From positions 62,001 through 126,000 of the forward strand of contig DATHWW010000005.1 of assembly GCA_035460165.1 (NCBI GenBank): 64,000 nt of DNA, read 5' to 3'. Position 1 is the stretch's first letter; each line of letters begins with the position of its first letter. The translations under genes were made by a program, and so were the position numbers. Source of the DNA: MM2 sp035460165. Lineage in GTDB: Bacteria > Pseudomonadota > Gammaproteobacteria > Burkholderiales > Methylophilaceae. Under the pieces are notes generated by a model. The model was not told where the DNA came from. It searched no databases and was given only the letters and a program-made list of their open reading frames with translations. Shown here piece after piece: positions 1-8,403 of this stretch.

Positions 1-104
1 AAATGACCAACATGATTTCGGCCTCCCGTTCGTATCAGGCGAACGTGGAAATGATGAATACCGCCAAGACCATGATTCAGCGCACGCTGACACTTGGTCA
101 ATAA
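1..104 (+). CDS. flgC: Flagellar basal-body rod protein FlgC, C-terminal end only
   Basis: Partial gene cut by the left edge of the window. The frame through position 3 reads about 33 residues ending in NTAKTMIQRTLTLGQ, with SRSYQANVEMMN just before. This matches the C-terminal helix shared by rod and hook proteins (FlgB/C/F/G/E) that packs into the axial core. FlgC is the proximal rod component. It lies 15 bases before flgD, the usual flgBCDEFGHIJ order, and that position separates FlgC from the other axial proteins. The start lies outside the window. Confidence 0.85.
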   Translation, partial: MTNMISASRSYQANVEMMNTAKTMIQRTLTLGQ

Positions 105-119
105 CGAAAGGAACGCACC

Positions 120-764
120 ATGGTAACGGCAGTGAACAGCTCTACCACTTCTACCAGCACCTCTCCCACCACGTCGGCCACCTCGGTTCAGGCGCAGCAG
201 GATCGTTTTCTCAAGCTGCTGGTGACGCAGATGAAGAACCAGGATCCGCTCAACCCGATGGATAACGCCGAGATCACCTCGCAGATGGCGCAGCTTTCCA
301 CCGTGACCGGTATCGAGAAATTGAACGAGACGCTGGCGGCGTTCACCAAGGCGCAGGCGTTCCAGTCCGTGGACATGATCGGGCATTACGTGCTGGCACC
401 CGGCGAGCATATGGATCTGGCTTCCGGTACGGCACTGGGCGGTGTCGAGCTGGCCAGCGGGGCGGATGCGGTGACGGTCAAGGTGTTCGATGCGAATGGC
501 AATCTGGTGAGCACGCTGGATCTTGGCGAAATGGATGCCGGCGTGAATGCGTTCACTTGGGACGGCAAAAACAACGCCGGTACTGCAGCGGCAGACGGTA
601 GCTATACCTTTACGGTAGAGGCGAAGCTAAACGACGCAGCGGTGACTGCGAGCAGCCTCGCGGTAGGCAAGGTACAAAGCGTGCTGATGGACGATCTTGG
701 TCCGGCATTGAGTGTGAGTGGCATGGGGTTGGTGGAGCTGGGCGACATCAAGCAGGTGCTGTAG
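120..764 (+). CDS. flgD: Flagellar hook assembly scaffold FlgD
   Basis: FlgD caps the growing hook and guides FlgE polymerisation, and is discarded when the hook is complete. The 214-residue product has a Ser/Thr-rich N-terminus, then the conserved block DRFLKLLVTQMKNQDPLNPMDN at about residues 28-49, followed by AQLSTVTGIEKLN. After that comes the FlgD Tudor-like/FnIII part, with the FDANGNLV and FTWDGKNNAG motifs near 123-154 that form the Ig-like region. Length is typical. The ATG at 120 follows an AAAGGAA ribosome site directly after flgC. It is in one operon with flgE. Confidence 0.95.
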   Translation: MVTAVNSSTTSTSTSPTTSATSVQAQQDRFLKLLVTQMKNQDPLNPMDNAEITSQMAQLSTVTGIEKLNETLAAFTKAQAFQSVDMIGHYVLAPGEHMDLASGTALGGVELASGADAVTVKVFDANGNLVSTLDLGEMDAGVNAFTWDGKNNAGTAAADGSYTFTVEAKLNDAAVTASSLAVGKVQSVLMDDLGPALSVSGMGLVELGDIKQVL

Positions 765-801
765 TCGATCTCCTAAAATAAGGATAGGAAAGGATAGCAA
801 A

Positions 802-2100
802 ATGGGGTTTCAGCAAGGATTGAGCGGTCTTAATACCGCTTCCAAGAATCTGGATGTGATTGGCAACAACGTTGCCAACGCCACCACGGTGGGTTTCAAG
901 GCCGGCCAGGCGCAGTTTGCGGACGTGTTCGCGGCGTCGCTGACCGGCGCCGGCAGCTCGCCGGTAGGCCTGGGCTCCAAGCTTGCGACTGTCGTGCAGC
1001 AGTTTACCCAGGGCAATATCACCGCCACCAACAATCCGCTCGATCTCGCGATCAACGGCGGGGGCTTCTTCCGCGTGACGGATCCCACCGGCACCCCCTT
1101 CTATACCCGCAACGGTCAGTTCCAGGTGAACAAGGATGGCCAGATCGTCAATAGCCAGGGGATGACTGTGACTGGCTTCATGGCCGACGATAACGGCAAC
1201 ATCGTGCAGGGCAATCTGCAGGAGATTACTATCCCGATTTCGGATATCGCGCCGCAGGCAACCGGCACGAGTGCTTCTGCCACCGGCGTAGAGGCGGAGA
1301 TAAAGCTGGACAGTCGCGAAGATGCAATCGCCGCGACGTTCGATTCCACGGATCCTACCACCTACAACTTCTCGACCTCGACCTCGATCTACGACAGCCT
1401 AGGCAACGCCAGCATCCTGACTATGTATTTCCAGAAAACTGCGGCCAGCACCTGGGACGTTCACACCACGGTGACGCCACCGGGCGGCACGCCCGTCGAC
1501 ATCACGGTTGATACCGATGCGGGCACCGCCGGCACGCAGGCGCCGACCATCGTGTTCGACAGCGACGGCCTGATCGACGCGGCCGCTTCGACCGAATTGA
1601 CCAATGGCGCCTTCACACAAGCCATTTCCGCTGCACAACTGGGTACGGGGGCGGCGGCCATGTCCTTCCTGGTGGATTTTACCGGCACCGTGCAATGGGG
1701 CGGCGAAGCGACGGTCATTGACCTGGCGCAGGACGGTTTTTCTTCGGGCAGCCTGACGGGCTTCACGATCTCCGATGACGGTATCCTGCTCGGCCGCTAC
1801 TCCAACGGCCAGTCCAAGAACCTGGCGCAGGTCGTGCTGGCGAACTTCCGCAATCCGCAAGGCCTGGAGCCGCAGGGCAACAACTTGTGGGCGGAGAGCG
1901 CGACCTCCGGTGCAGCCGTGCTCGGTGTGCCGCAGAGCGGCCAGTTCGGCGCGCTGCAATCCTCGGCGGTGGAAGACTCGAACGTCGACCTGACGGCCGA
2001 GCTGGTGAACATGATCACCGCCCAGCGGGTGTATCAGGCCAATGCGCAGACCATCAAGACGCAAGACGCCGTGCTGCAAACCCTGGTCAGCATCCGCTGA
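802..2100 (+). CDS. flgE: Flagellar hook protein FlgE
   Basis: Structural subunit of the universal joint (hook), exported by the flagellar type III system. I place the start at the ATG at 802, because MGFQQGLSGLNTASKNLDVI is the canonical FlgE N-terminus and an AGGA site lies just upstream; the frame is open back to 718 but that extension overlaps flgD and looks unrelated. The product is 432 residues. It has the N-terminal flg_bb_rod region with IGNNVANATTVGFK, an FlgE D2-type middle domain, and a C-terminal NVDLTAELVNMITAQRVYQA axial helix. It lies between flgD and flgF. Confidence 0.95.
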   Translation: MGFQQGLSGLNTASKNLDVIGNNVANATTVGFKAGQAQFADVFAASLTGAGSSPVGLGSKLATVVQQFTQGNITATNNPLDLAINGGGFFRVTDPTGTPFYTRNGQFQVNKDGQIVNSQGMTVTGFMADDNGNIVQGNLQEITIPISDIAPQATGTSASATGVEAEIKLDSREDAIAATFDSTDPTTYNFSTSTSIYDSLGNASILTMYFQKTAASTWDVHTTVTPPGGTPVDITVDTDAGTAGTQAPTIVFDSDGLIDAAASTELTNGAFTQAISAAQLGTGAAAMSFLVDFTGTVQWGGEATVIDLAQDGFSSGSLTGFTISDDGILLGRYSNGQSKNLAQVVLANFRNPQGLEPQGNNLWAESATSGAAVLGVPQSGQFGALQSSAVEDSNVDLTAELVNMITAQRVYQANAQTIKTQDAVLQTLVSIR

Positions 2101-2133
2101 TGATTAAGAGCCTGTTTCAGGAGTAAACGAAAG

Positions 2134-2157
2134 ATGCGTTTGCACACACATGGATAG
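2134..2157 (+). other. Possible 7-codon upstream ORF coupled to flgF
   Basis: An ATG at 2134 has the only good ribosome site in this gap (AGGAG at 2119-2123, ten bases upstream) and opens a 7-codon reading frame, MRLHTHG, ending at TAG 2155-2157. The flgF ATG at 2150 lies inside this frame and has no purine-rich site of its own at normal spacing. Ribosomes ending the short frame could re-initiate at flgF. This is read from sequence only and expression is not shown. Confidence 0.4.
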
Positions 2158-2890
2158 ACTCCTCTATATCTCGATGAACGGCGCCAAGCACAGCCTGCTG
2201 CAACAGGCTGTGACGGCGCAGAATCTGGCCAACGTCTCCACGACCGCCTACAAGGCGCAAAGCCACGCGTTCCGTGCGGTGCCGGTGGTGGGGCAGGGCG
2301 CGCCGACGCGGACCTTCGTGGTCGACTCCACCCCCCGCGCCGATTTGTCGGCAGGCGGTATGCGCAGCACCGGCCGCCCGCTGGACGTGGCCGTCAACGG
2401 CAGCGGCTGGATCGCGGTGCAGGACAGTTCCGGCCAAGAGGCCTATACCCGCAACGGCAGCCTGCAGGTCGGCATCAACGGCTTGCTAGTGACCAGCAAC
2501 GGTTTGCCGGTGCTGGGCGACGGCGGCCCGATCACGATACCCGAGGATTCGGAAGTCTCGATCGGCAAGGACGGGACTATCACCGTACTCAGCAACAACC
2601 AGTTCAACGCACTGACTGCGATTGCACGCATCAAGCTGGTCAAGCCGGCCGATACCGATATGTTGCGCGGCGAGGATGGCCTGTTTCGCCAGAGCGGCGG
2701 CCAGCCGGCCGTCGCCGATGCCGAAGTCACCCTGACGTCGGCGGCGCTGGAAGGTAGCAACGTCAATAGTGTGACCGCGCTGATCGACATCATCGACCAA
2801 TCCCGTTTTTTCGACATGCAGGTCAAGCTGATGCAGAAAGCGGACGAAAACGCCAACCGCGCCGTGCAAGTCATGGCGCTGACGGCCTAA
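2150..2890 (+). CDS. flgF: Flagellar basal-body rod protein FlgF
   Basis: Proximal rod component between FlgB/C and the distal rod FlgG. The 246-residue product starts MDRLLYISMNGAKHSLLQQA, which fits the FlgF signature and fixes the start at 2150 even though the ribosome site is weak. It has AQNLANVSTTAYK near residues 25-37, the DVAVNGSGWIAVQ and AYTRNGSLQVG strands in the middle, and a C-terminal ALEGSNVNSVTALIDIIDQS helix. Neighbours flgE and flgG on the same strand agree. Confidence 0.95.
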   Translation: MDRLLYISMNGAKHSLLQQAVTAQNLANVSTTAYKAQSHAFRAVPVVGQGAPTRTFVVDSTPRADLSAGGMRSTGRPLDVAVNGSGWIAVQDSSGQEAYTRNGSLQVGINGLLVTSNGLPVLGDGGPITIPEDSEVSIGKDGTITVLSNNQFNALTAIARIKLVKPADTDMLRGEDGLFRQSGGQPAVADAEVTLTSAALEGSNVNSVTALIDIIDQSRFFDMQVKLMQKADENANRAVQVMALTA

Positions 2891-2905
2891 TTTAGAGGAA
2901 CTATC

Positions 2906-3685
2906 ATGCTCAGATCGTTATGGATTGCCAAAACCGGGATGGAGTCGCAACAGATCAATATCGACGTCATCTCCAACAACCTGGCCAACGTCAGCACCAA
3001 CGGCTTCAAGCGCTCGCGCCCGGTGTTCGAGGATCTGATCTATCAGACCCTGCGCCAGCCCGGCTCGCAGGCTTCGCAGCAAACCCAGGTGCCCTCGGGC
3101 CTGCAGATCGGCCTGGGCGCGCGTCCGGTGGCGACAGAGCGCATCTTCCTGCAGGGCAACCTGCAGCAAACCGGCAATACGCTGGACATGGCGATCCAGG
3201 GTAACGGTTTCTTCCAGGTACAGTTGCCCGATGGCACGCTGGCCTATACCCGCGACGGCGCTTTCCAGGTGAATAGCGAAGGTACGGTGGTGACCGCCAA
3301 CGGCGATATTCTGCAGCCGCAGATTACGATCCCGGCGGATGCCGTTTCCATCGATATTGCCCAGGACGGCACGGTGACCATCACCCAGCCGGGCAATACC
3401 ACCACCACGCAGGGCCCGATTCAACTGACCAACTTCATCAATCCGGCCGGTCTGCAGAGCGTAGGTGACAACCTGTATCTGGAAACGGTGGCTTCCGGTA
3501 CGCCGAATGCCTCCAATCCGGGGCTCAACGGCCTGGGTACGCTGCAGCAGGGTTTCGTGGAAACCTCCAACGTGAACGTGGTGGAAGAACTGATCAACAT
3601 GATCCAGGCGCAGCGCGCCTATGAGATCAACTCGAAATCCATCCAGGCTTCCGACCAGATGTTGCAACGCCTGGTTCAGCTTTGA
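2906..3685 (+). CDS. flgG: Flagellar distal rod protein FlgG
   Basis: Forms the distal rod, the drive shaft that crosses the P and L rings. The 259-residue length is standard. The start MLRSLWIAKTGMESQQINID is preceded by an AGAGGAA ribosome site. Motifs include ISNNLANVSTNGFKRSRPVF near residues 24-43, the FlgG-typical QGNLQQTGNTLDMAIQGNGF region, and the C-terminal ETSNVNVVEELINMIQAQRA with IQASDQMLQRLVQL. It lies directly before flgH. Confidence 0.97.
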   Translation: MLRSLWIAKTGMESQQINIDVISNNLANVSTNGFKRSRPVFEDLIYQTLRQPGSQASQQTQVPSGLQIGLGARPVATERIFLQGNLQQTGNTLDMAIQGNGFFQVQLPDGTLAYTRDGAFQVNSEGTVVTANGDILQPQITIPADAVSIDIAQDGTVTITQPGNTTTTQGPIQLTNFINPAGLQSVGDNLYLETVASGTPNASNPGLNGLGTLQQGFVETSNVNVVEELINMIQAQRAYEINSKSIQASDQMLQRLVQL

Positions 3686-3703
3686 TCAATGATGGAGCGC
3701 ATC

Positions 3704-4414
3704 ATGAATCCGTTGCGTAAGGCTTTTCCGCTACTGATGCTGGCAATGCTGGCCGGGTGCAACACCGATCCGTCCACCAATGTGGCGCAGCCGATGACGG
3801 CGCGGCCCACGCCGCCAGTGCAGAATGCCCAGCGCGACGGTTCGATTTATCGCGTGGCGGATGCGCGGCCGCTGTTTGAAGACAGGCGCGCCCGTTTTGT
3901 CGGCGATACGCTGACGGTCAACATCGTCGAGCGTTCCAGTGCCACCAAAAGCATAGACGAGAGCAACGAGCGCACCGGCGAAGTCAACGTTTCCGTGCCG
4001 ACGCCGACCATTTTTGGCCTGACGCCGAAACCGCTGCGCAAGGTTCCGAAAGGTTTTACGCGCGGCAATAACATCGATACCAGCGTAACGGCCGATTCCG
4101 ATATCAGCTATGAAAGCGCGGAGTCGAACCAGAATAGAAATACGATTAGCGGCACGATCACCGTAACGGTCACCGAAGTGCTGCCCAACGGCAACCTGGC
4201 GGTCAGCGGCGAGAAGCAGATCGCGATCAACCAGAATACTGAGTTCATCCGCCTTTCCGGCGTCGTTAATCCGATCAACATCAACTCGGCCAATGCCGTC
4301 AACTCGACGCAACTGGCCGATGCCCGCATCGAATCCAAGGGCAAGCAAAGCATGGATGCCGCGCAAATCATCAGCTTGATGTCGCGCTTCTTTATCTCGC
4401 TGGTGCCTTTCTGA
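3704..4414 (+). CDS. flgH: Flagellar L-ring lipoprotein FlgH
   Basis: Builds the L ring bushing in the outer membrane around the rod. I choose the ATG at 3704: it has GGAG at 3695-3698 and gives a clean lipoprotein signal, MNPLRKAFPLLMLAMLAGC, with the lipobox LAGC. ATGs at 3689 and 3692 would add five or four residues before it. The mature part carries SIYRVADARPLFEDRRARFVGDTLTVNI and a C-terminal MDAAQIISLMSRFFISLVPF, both FlgH hallmarks. About 236 residues. Coupled to flgG upstream and flgI downstream. Confidence 0.95.
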   Translation: MNPLRKAFPLLMLAMLAGCNTDPSTNVAQPMTARPTPPVQNAQRDGSIYRVADARPLFEDRRARFVGDTLTVNIVERSSATKSIDESNERTGEVNVSVPTPTIFGLTPKPLRKVPKGFTRGNNIDTSVTADSDISYESAESNQNRNTISGTITVTVTEVLPNGNLAVSGEKQIAINQNTEFIRLSGVVNPININSANAVNSTQLADARIESKGKQSMDAAQIISLMSRFFISLVPF

Positions 4415-4425
4415 GGAACGACGCT

Positions 4426-5529
4426 ATGAAATCGACAGGCAAATGGATGGGCGTACTCCTCGCGATGCTGCTGGCGCTGCCGGTACACGCCGAGCGCATC
4501 AAGGACCTGGCCTCGATCCAGGGTGTGCGTAACAACCAACTGGTCGGCTACGGCCTGGTGGTCGGCCTCGACGGCACCGGCGACCAGACGACGCAAACGC
4601 CATTCACGGTGCAGAGCATCGTCAGCATGCTGCGCAACATGGGCGTCAACTTGCCGCCCGGCACCAACCTGCAACTGAAAAACGTCGCCGCGGTGATGGT
4701 GACCGCCAATCTTCCGCCGTTCGCCAAGAGCGGCCAGGCGCTGGATGTGACCGTGTCCTCGATGGGTAATGCCAAGAGCCTGCGCGGCGGTACGCTGCTG
4801 ATGTCTCCGCTGAAGGGCGCAGATGGCCAGGTCTACGCGGTGGCGCAAGGGAATGTGATGGTCGGCGGCGTAGGCGCTTCGGCGGGCGGATCCAGCGTGC
4901 AGGTCAATCACCTGAGCGCCGGGCGTATTCCTGCCGGTGCGACGGTGGAACGTGCCGTGCCTACCGATGTCGGCCAGGGGCAGTTCGTCAATCTGGAGTT
5001 GCATCAGGCTGATTTCACCACGGCGTCGCGCCTGGTGGATGCGGTCAATCGCAACTTCGGACAGGGTACCGCGGTGGCGGTTGACGGGCGCATGATCCGC
5101 GTCGCGGCACCGATGGACGTGAACCAGCGCGTAGGCTTCATCTCCCGCATGGAAAACCTGACGCTCAATCCAGGCGAGGATATCGCGCGCGTGATTCTGA
5201 ATGCGCGCACCGGATCCATCGTGATGAACAAGGAAGTGAAGCTCGATACCGTCGCCGTTGCCCATGGCAATCTGTCGGTGATCATCAGCAGCGAGCCGCT
5301 GGTGAGCCAGCCGGCGGCTTTCTCGCAAGGCCAGACGGTGACCAGCGAATCTGCCGAAATCGAGATCAAGGAAAAGAAGGGCGAACTGGTGATGGTCAAG
5401 GCCGGCGCCTCACTCGGGGAAGTGGTCAAGGCGCTCAACGCCGTCGGCGCCACGCCGCAAGACCTGCTCGCCATCCTGCAGGCGATGAAAGCCGCCGGCG
5501 CGCTCAAGGCCGATCTGGAAGTCATCTAA
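4426..5529 (+). CDS. flgI: Flagellar P-ring protein FlgI
   Basis: Forms the P ring in the peptidoglycan layer around the rod. The 367-residue precursor has a Sec signal peptide (MKSTGKWMGVLLAMLLALPVHA, cut before ERIKDLASIQG). The mature start, with NQLVGYGLVVGLDGTGDQT, is the strongly conserved FlgI block. The C-terminus ends in TPQDLLAILQAMKAAGALKA, also typical. A GAGGAA site precedes the ATG. It lies between flgH and flgJ with short gaps, consistent with one operon. Confidence 0.97.
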   Translation: MKSTGKWMGVLLAMLLALPVHAERIKDLASIQGVRNNQLVGYGLVVGLDGTGDQTTQTPFTVQSIVSMLRNMGVNLPPGTNLQLKNVAAVMVTANLPPFAKSGQALDVTVSSMGNAKSLRGGTLLMSPLKGADGQVYAVAQGNVMVGGVGASAGGSSVQVNHLSAGRIPAGATVERAVPTDVGQGQFVNLELHQADFTTASRLVDAVNRNFGQGTAVAVDGRMIRVAAPMDVNQRVGFISRMENLTLNPGEDIARVILNARTGSIVMNKEVKLDTVAVAHGNLSVIISSEPLVSQPAAFSQGQTVTSESAEIEIKEKKGELVMVKAGASLGEVVKALNAVGATPQDLLAILQAMKAAGALKADLEVI

Positions 5530-5533
5530 CACC

Positions 5534-6424
5534 ATGCTGCCCGATTCCTTAGCCCTCAACCCGAAAAGCCTGGACAGCCTGCGCTTGCAGGCAAAGCAGG
5601 ACAACGGCAAAGAATCGGTTCGTGCGGCGGCCCAGCAGTTCGAGTCCTATTTCCTGCAAATGATGCTGCGTACCATGCGGCAAACCTTGTCGCAGGACAG
5701 TCTGTTCGATAGCCAGCAAACTCGGATGTTCACCGACATGTTTGACCAGCAGGTCGCGCAGAACATTGCGCAGAGCAAGGGGCTCGGTCTTGCCGACATG
5801 TTGGTGCAACAGATGCAGCTGTCGCTGGAAAGTCAGGGCATCAAGGCAGAGGCTCGCCCCTACAATCTGCCTCCCGTCATCAAGGAAATCGAGGCGGTGG
5901 CGAAATCGGCGACCGAGACTCCATCTACGGCGGTTAATGCCGGAGCGCCGGACGCGCTCAGCCCGCGTAGCTTCGTCGATAAGCTGTGGCCGCATGCAGT
6001 CGATGCCGCGGCCAAGCTGGGTGTTTCGCCGCATGTCGTGCTGGCGCAGGCCGCCCTCGAGACCGGCTGGGGCAAGCATGTGCTCAAGTCGGCCGATGGC
6101 ACGCATAGCAACAACCTGTTCAATATCAAGGCGGGCAGCCGCTGGGATGGACCGACCGTAGCGAAGGAAGTAACGGAGTACGTCAACGGCAAGCCGATCA
6201 AGTCCGTGGAAACCTTCCGCGCATACGAGACACCGGCGGAAGCTTTTGCCGATTATGCCAATCTGCTTTCTAACAATCCGCGCTATGCCGGTGCGTTGAA
6301 TCAGGATGCAGAAGGTTTCATCAGCGGGCTGCGGCAGGGCGGGTTCGCCACCGATCCCGGCTACGGAGACAAGCTGCGCCGCATCATTGGTAGTGTGGCA
6401 CTGCGGCAAGGGCTGGCGAGTTAA
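5534..6424 (+). CDS. flgJ: FlgJ: rod cap and peptidoglycan hydrolase
   Basis: Two-domain FlgJ. The N-terminal rod-binding domain (about residues 25-100, AAQQFESYFLQMMLRTMRQT) caps the rod. The C-terminal glucosaminidase domain (about 145-296) opens the peptidoglycan for rod passage, with the probable catalytic Glu at 176 in AQAALETGWGKHV and the NNLFNIKAG motif. At 296 residues it is the fused beta/gamma type rather than the short single-domain type. The stop at 6422-6424 lies inside the -35 element of the next promoter. Confidence 0.96.
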   Translation: MLPDSLALNPKSLDSLRLQAKQDNGKESVRAAAQQFESYFLQMMLRTMRQTLSQDSLFDSQQTRMFTDMFDQQVAQNIAQSKGLGLADMLVQQMQLSLESQGIKAEARPYNLPPVIKEIEAVAKSATETPSTAVNAGAPDALSPRSFVDKLWPHAVDAAAKLGVSPHVVLAQAALETGWGKHVLKSADGTHSNNLFNIKAGSRWDGPTVAKEVTEYVNGKPIKSVETFRAYETPAEAFADYANLLSNNPRYAGALNQDAEGFISGLRQGGFATDPGYGDKLRRIIGSVALRQGLAS

Positions 6425-6447
6425 GTTTTACTCGGGCTGGCCGATAT
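6421..6447 (+). promoter_or_regulatory. Sigma-28 (FliA) type promoter for flgKL
   Basis: TTAAGTTT at 6421-6428, exactly 11 bases, then GCCGATAT at 6440-6447. The family consensus is TAAAGTTT-N11-GCCGATAA, so each half matches 7 of 8 with ideal spacing. Transcription should begin near 6454-6456, about 20 bases before the flgK ATG. The -35 overlaps the flgJ stop codon. Placing hook-filament junction genes under FliA fits the late-gene class. Confidence 0.8.
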
Positions 6448-6474
6448 TGAACATATGATCGAAAGCGAGAAAGC

Positions 6475-8391
6475 ATGAGCATATACAGCGTGGCTACATC
6501 GGCGTTGCAATCGGCGCAGGTTGCGATCGCGACCGTGGGGCACAATATCGCCAATGTCAACACGGACGGCTATCGTCGCCAGGAAGTGATCCTGGGCACC
6601 AACGGCGCCACACGTACCGGTAGCGGATTCCTCGGCCAGGGCGTCAACGTCAACACCGTCCAAAGAGTCTACAGCGAACTGCTCGAGCGGCAAGTGAGCC
6701 GGAGCGAAGCGCAAGCCGGGTATCTCGACCAGTACCTGCAGGGCATGCAGCAGATCAACAATATCCTGGGCGATCGGTCCGTCGGGTTTTCCTCGATGGT
6801 GCAGGCGTTTTTTGCCTCCTGGAGCGACCTCGCCGACGACGCTTCCTCCATTTCCGCCCGGCAGGCAGTGTTGGGCACGGCCGAGACGCTGGCCAACAAC
6901 CTCAATGGGGTCGGCGGGTATTTGCAATCACTGCAGGATAGCGTTAATGCCGATATCACCAGCATCGTTGGTCAAATTAACGGCTATGCGCAGAACATCG
7001 CCCAACTCAACAGCCAGATTGCCAATGGTCAGACCTCCGACACACAGGCGCCCAACGACTTGCTTGACCAGCGCGACCTGCTCGTGTCGCAACTGAATGA
7101 GCTGGCGGGCGTCACGGTGGTCAAGGATGCCGCGACCAATGGCTACAATGTCTTTCTCGGCAATGGCTACCTGCTGGTCGGCGGCATGACGGCGTCCTCC
7201 ATCACTGCTCAATCGTCCTTATACGACCCGGCGCGGATGGAGGTGTTCGATGCGAATGGGGGCGTGCTACTGTCCCGTGAAGTCGGCTCGCTGGGCGGCA
7301 AATTGGGCGGCCTGCTGGATTACCGCTCGGAATCGCTCGATGTGGCCCAGAATTCGCTGGGACGGCTGGCCATCGCGCTCTCCCAGAGCGTCAACGACCA
7401 GCACCAGTTGGGACAGGATTTGAACGGTACGGCAGGAGGGCTGTTTTTTAGCGATCCTTCCGCATTTGCCCAGACATTCGCCAGCAGCGTCAATGCCGGC
7501 AATGGCGCCATTGACGCCACGATAGACGACGCCAGCGCGTTGACGACTTCCGATTACCGGCTGTCTTATGATGGCGCCACCTATACCCTCACGCGCTCCT
7601 CCGACGGGCAAGCCTGGAGCAATGCCAGCCTGGCCACGCTGTCGACCACAGCCGACCAGGGATTTACGCTCTCGCTCGCCAGCGGCGCGGTGAGTGCAGG
7701 CGATAGCTACCTGATCCGGCCGACCGTGGCGGGATCCACCAGTGTCAGCGTCGCGATCTCGGATCCGGAGGCGATCGCCGCCGCATCGCCGATTGCGGCC
7801 GCCGCCGCGACCGCCAACACGGGCACGGCACAGTTCACCCAGCCGACCGTCGATACTGCCAGCCAGCCGCCGCTCAATGCCAACCTGACCAGCGCGGTGA
7901 CGATTACCTTCACTTCCGCGACCACGTTCGACGTGTCCGGCACGGGCACCGGCAATCCGACTGGGCTGACCTATACCGCAGGGGGCGACATCAGCTACAA
8001 CGGCTGGACGTTCCAGATCACCGGCACGCCCGCGACCGGAGATGTATTCACCATTTCGGCCAATACCGGTGGAGAGCTGGACAACCGTAACGCATTGGCC
8101 ATGGCTGCGCTGCAAAACGACAAGACGCTGGTGGGTGGCAGTGCTTCGCTCGAAGGCGCATATGCCGCACTGGTTGGTAGCATCGGAAACAAAACCAGCC
8201 AAGTCGAGGTCAATCAAAAGGCGCAAACCAATCTGCTGACTCAGGCCCAGCAAGCCCAGCAATCGGTGTCCGGCGTCAACCTGGACGAGGAAGCTGCCAA
8301 TCTGCTGCGTTACCAGCAGGCATACCAAGCGGCGGCCAGGCTTATTACGACGGCGCAAACGATGTTCGATACCATCCTGCAAATCGGCTAA
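6475..8391 (+). CDS. flgK: Hook-filament junction protein FlgK (HAP1)
   Basis: First junction protein between hook and filament. The 638-residue product has the flg_bb_rod-like N-terminus (MSIYSVATSALQSAQVAIAT, then HNIANVNTDGYRRQE), a long coiled region around residues 60-200, an Ala/Thr-rich variable centre, and the C-terminal GVNLDEEAANLLRYQQAYQA with AQTMFDTILQIG. These ends are diagnostic for FlgK. It follows the sigma-28 promoter and is 12 bases upstream of flgL. Length is a little above the E. coli protein because of the central insert. Confidence 0.96.
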   Translation: MSIYSVATSALQSAQVAIATVGHNIANVNTDGYRRQEVILGTNGATRTGSGFLGQGVNVNTVQRVYSELLERQVSRSEAQAGYLDQYLQGMQQINNILGDRSVGFSSMVQAFFASWSDLADDASSISARQAVLGTAETLANNLNGVGGYLQSLQDSVNADITSIVGQINGYAQNIAQLNSQIANGQTSDTQAPNDLLDQRDLLVSQLNELAGVTVVKDAATNGYNVFLGNGYLLVGGMTASSITAQSSLYDPARMEVFDANGGVLLSREVGSLGGKLGGLLDYRSESLDVAQNSLGRLAIALSQSVNDQHQLGQDLNGTAGGLFFSDPSAFAQTFASSVNAGNGAIDATIDDASALTTSDYRLSYDGATYTLTRSSDGQAWSNASLATLSTTADQGFTLSLASGAVSAGDSYLIRPTVAGSTSVSVAISDPEAIAAASPIAAAAATANTGTAQFTQPTVDTASQPPLNANLTSAVTITFTSATTFDVSGTGTGNPTGLTYTAGGDISYNGWTFQITGTPATGDVFTISANTGGELDNRNALAMAALQNDKTLVGGSASLEGAYAALVGSIGNKTSQVEVNQKAQTNLLTQAQQAQQSVSGVNLDEEAANLLRYQQAYQAAARLITTAQTMFDTILQIG

Positions 8392-8403
8392 GAGATCGCA
8401 ATC

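Noticed and set aside
718..801. N-terminal extension of flgE to the first open ATG
   Set aside because: Overlaps flgD, has no ribosome site, and the extension does not resemble FlgE. The ATG at 802 gives the conserved N-terminus.
4108..5328. 406-codon minus-strand frame opposite flgH and flgI
   Set aside because: Same reason: both plus-strand genes are conserved along their length and the antisense product has no family features.
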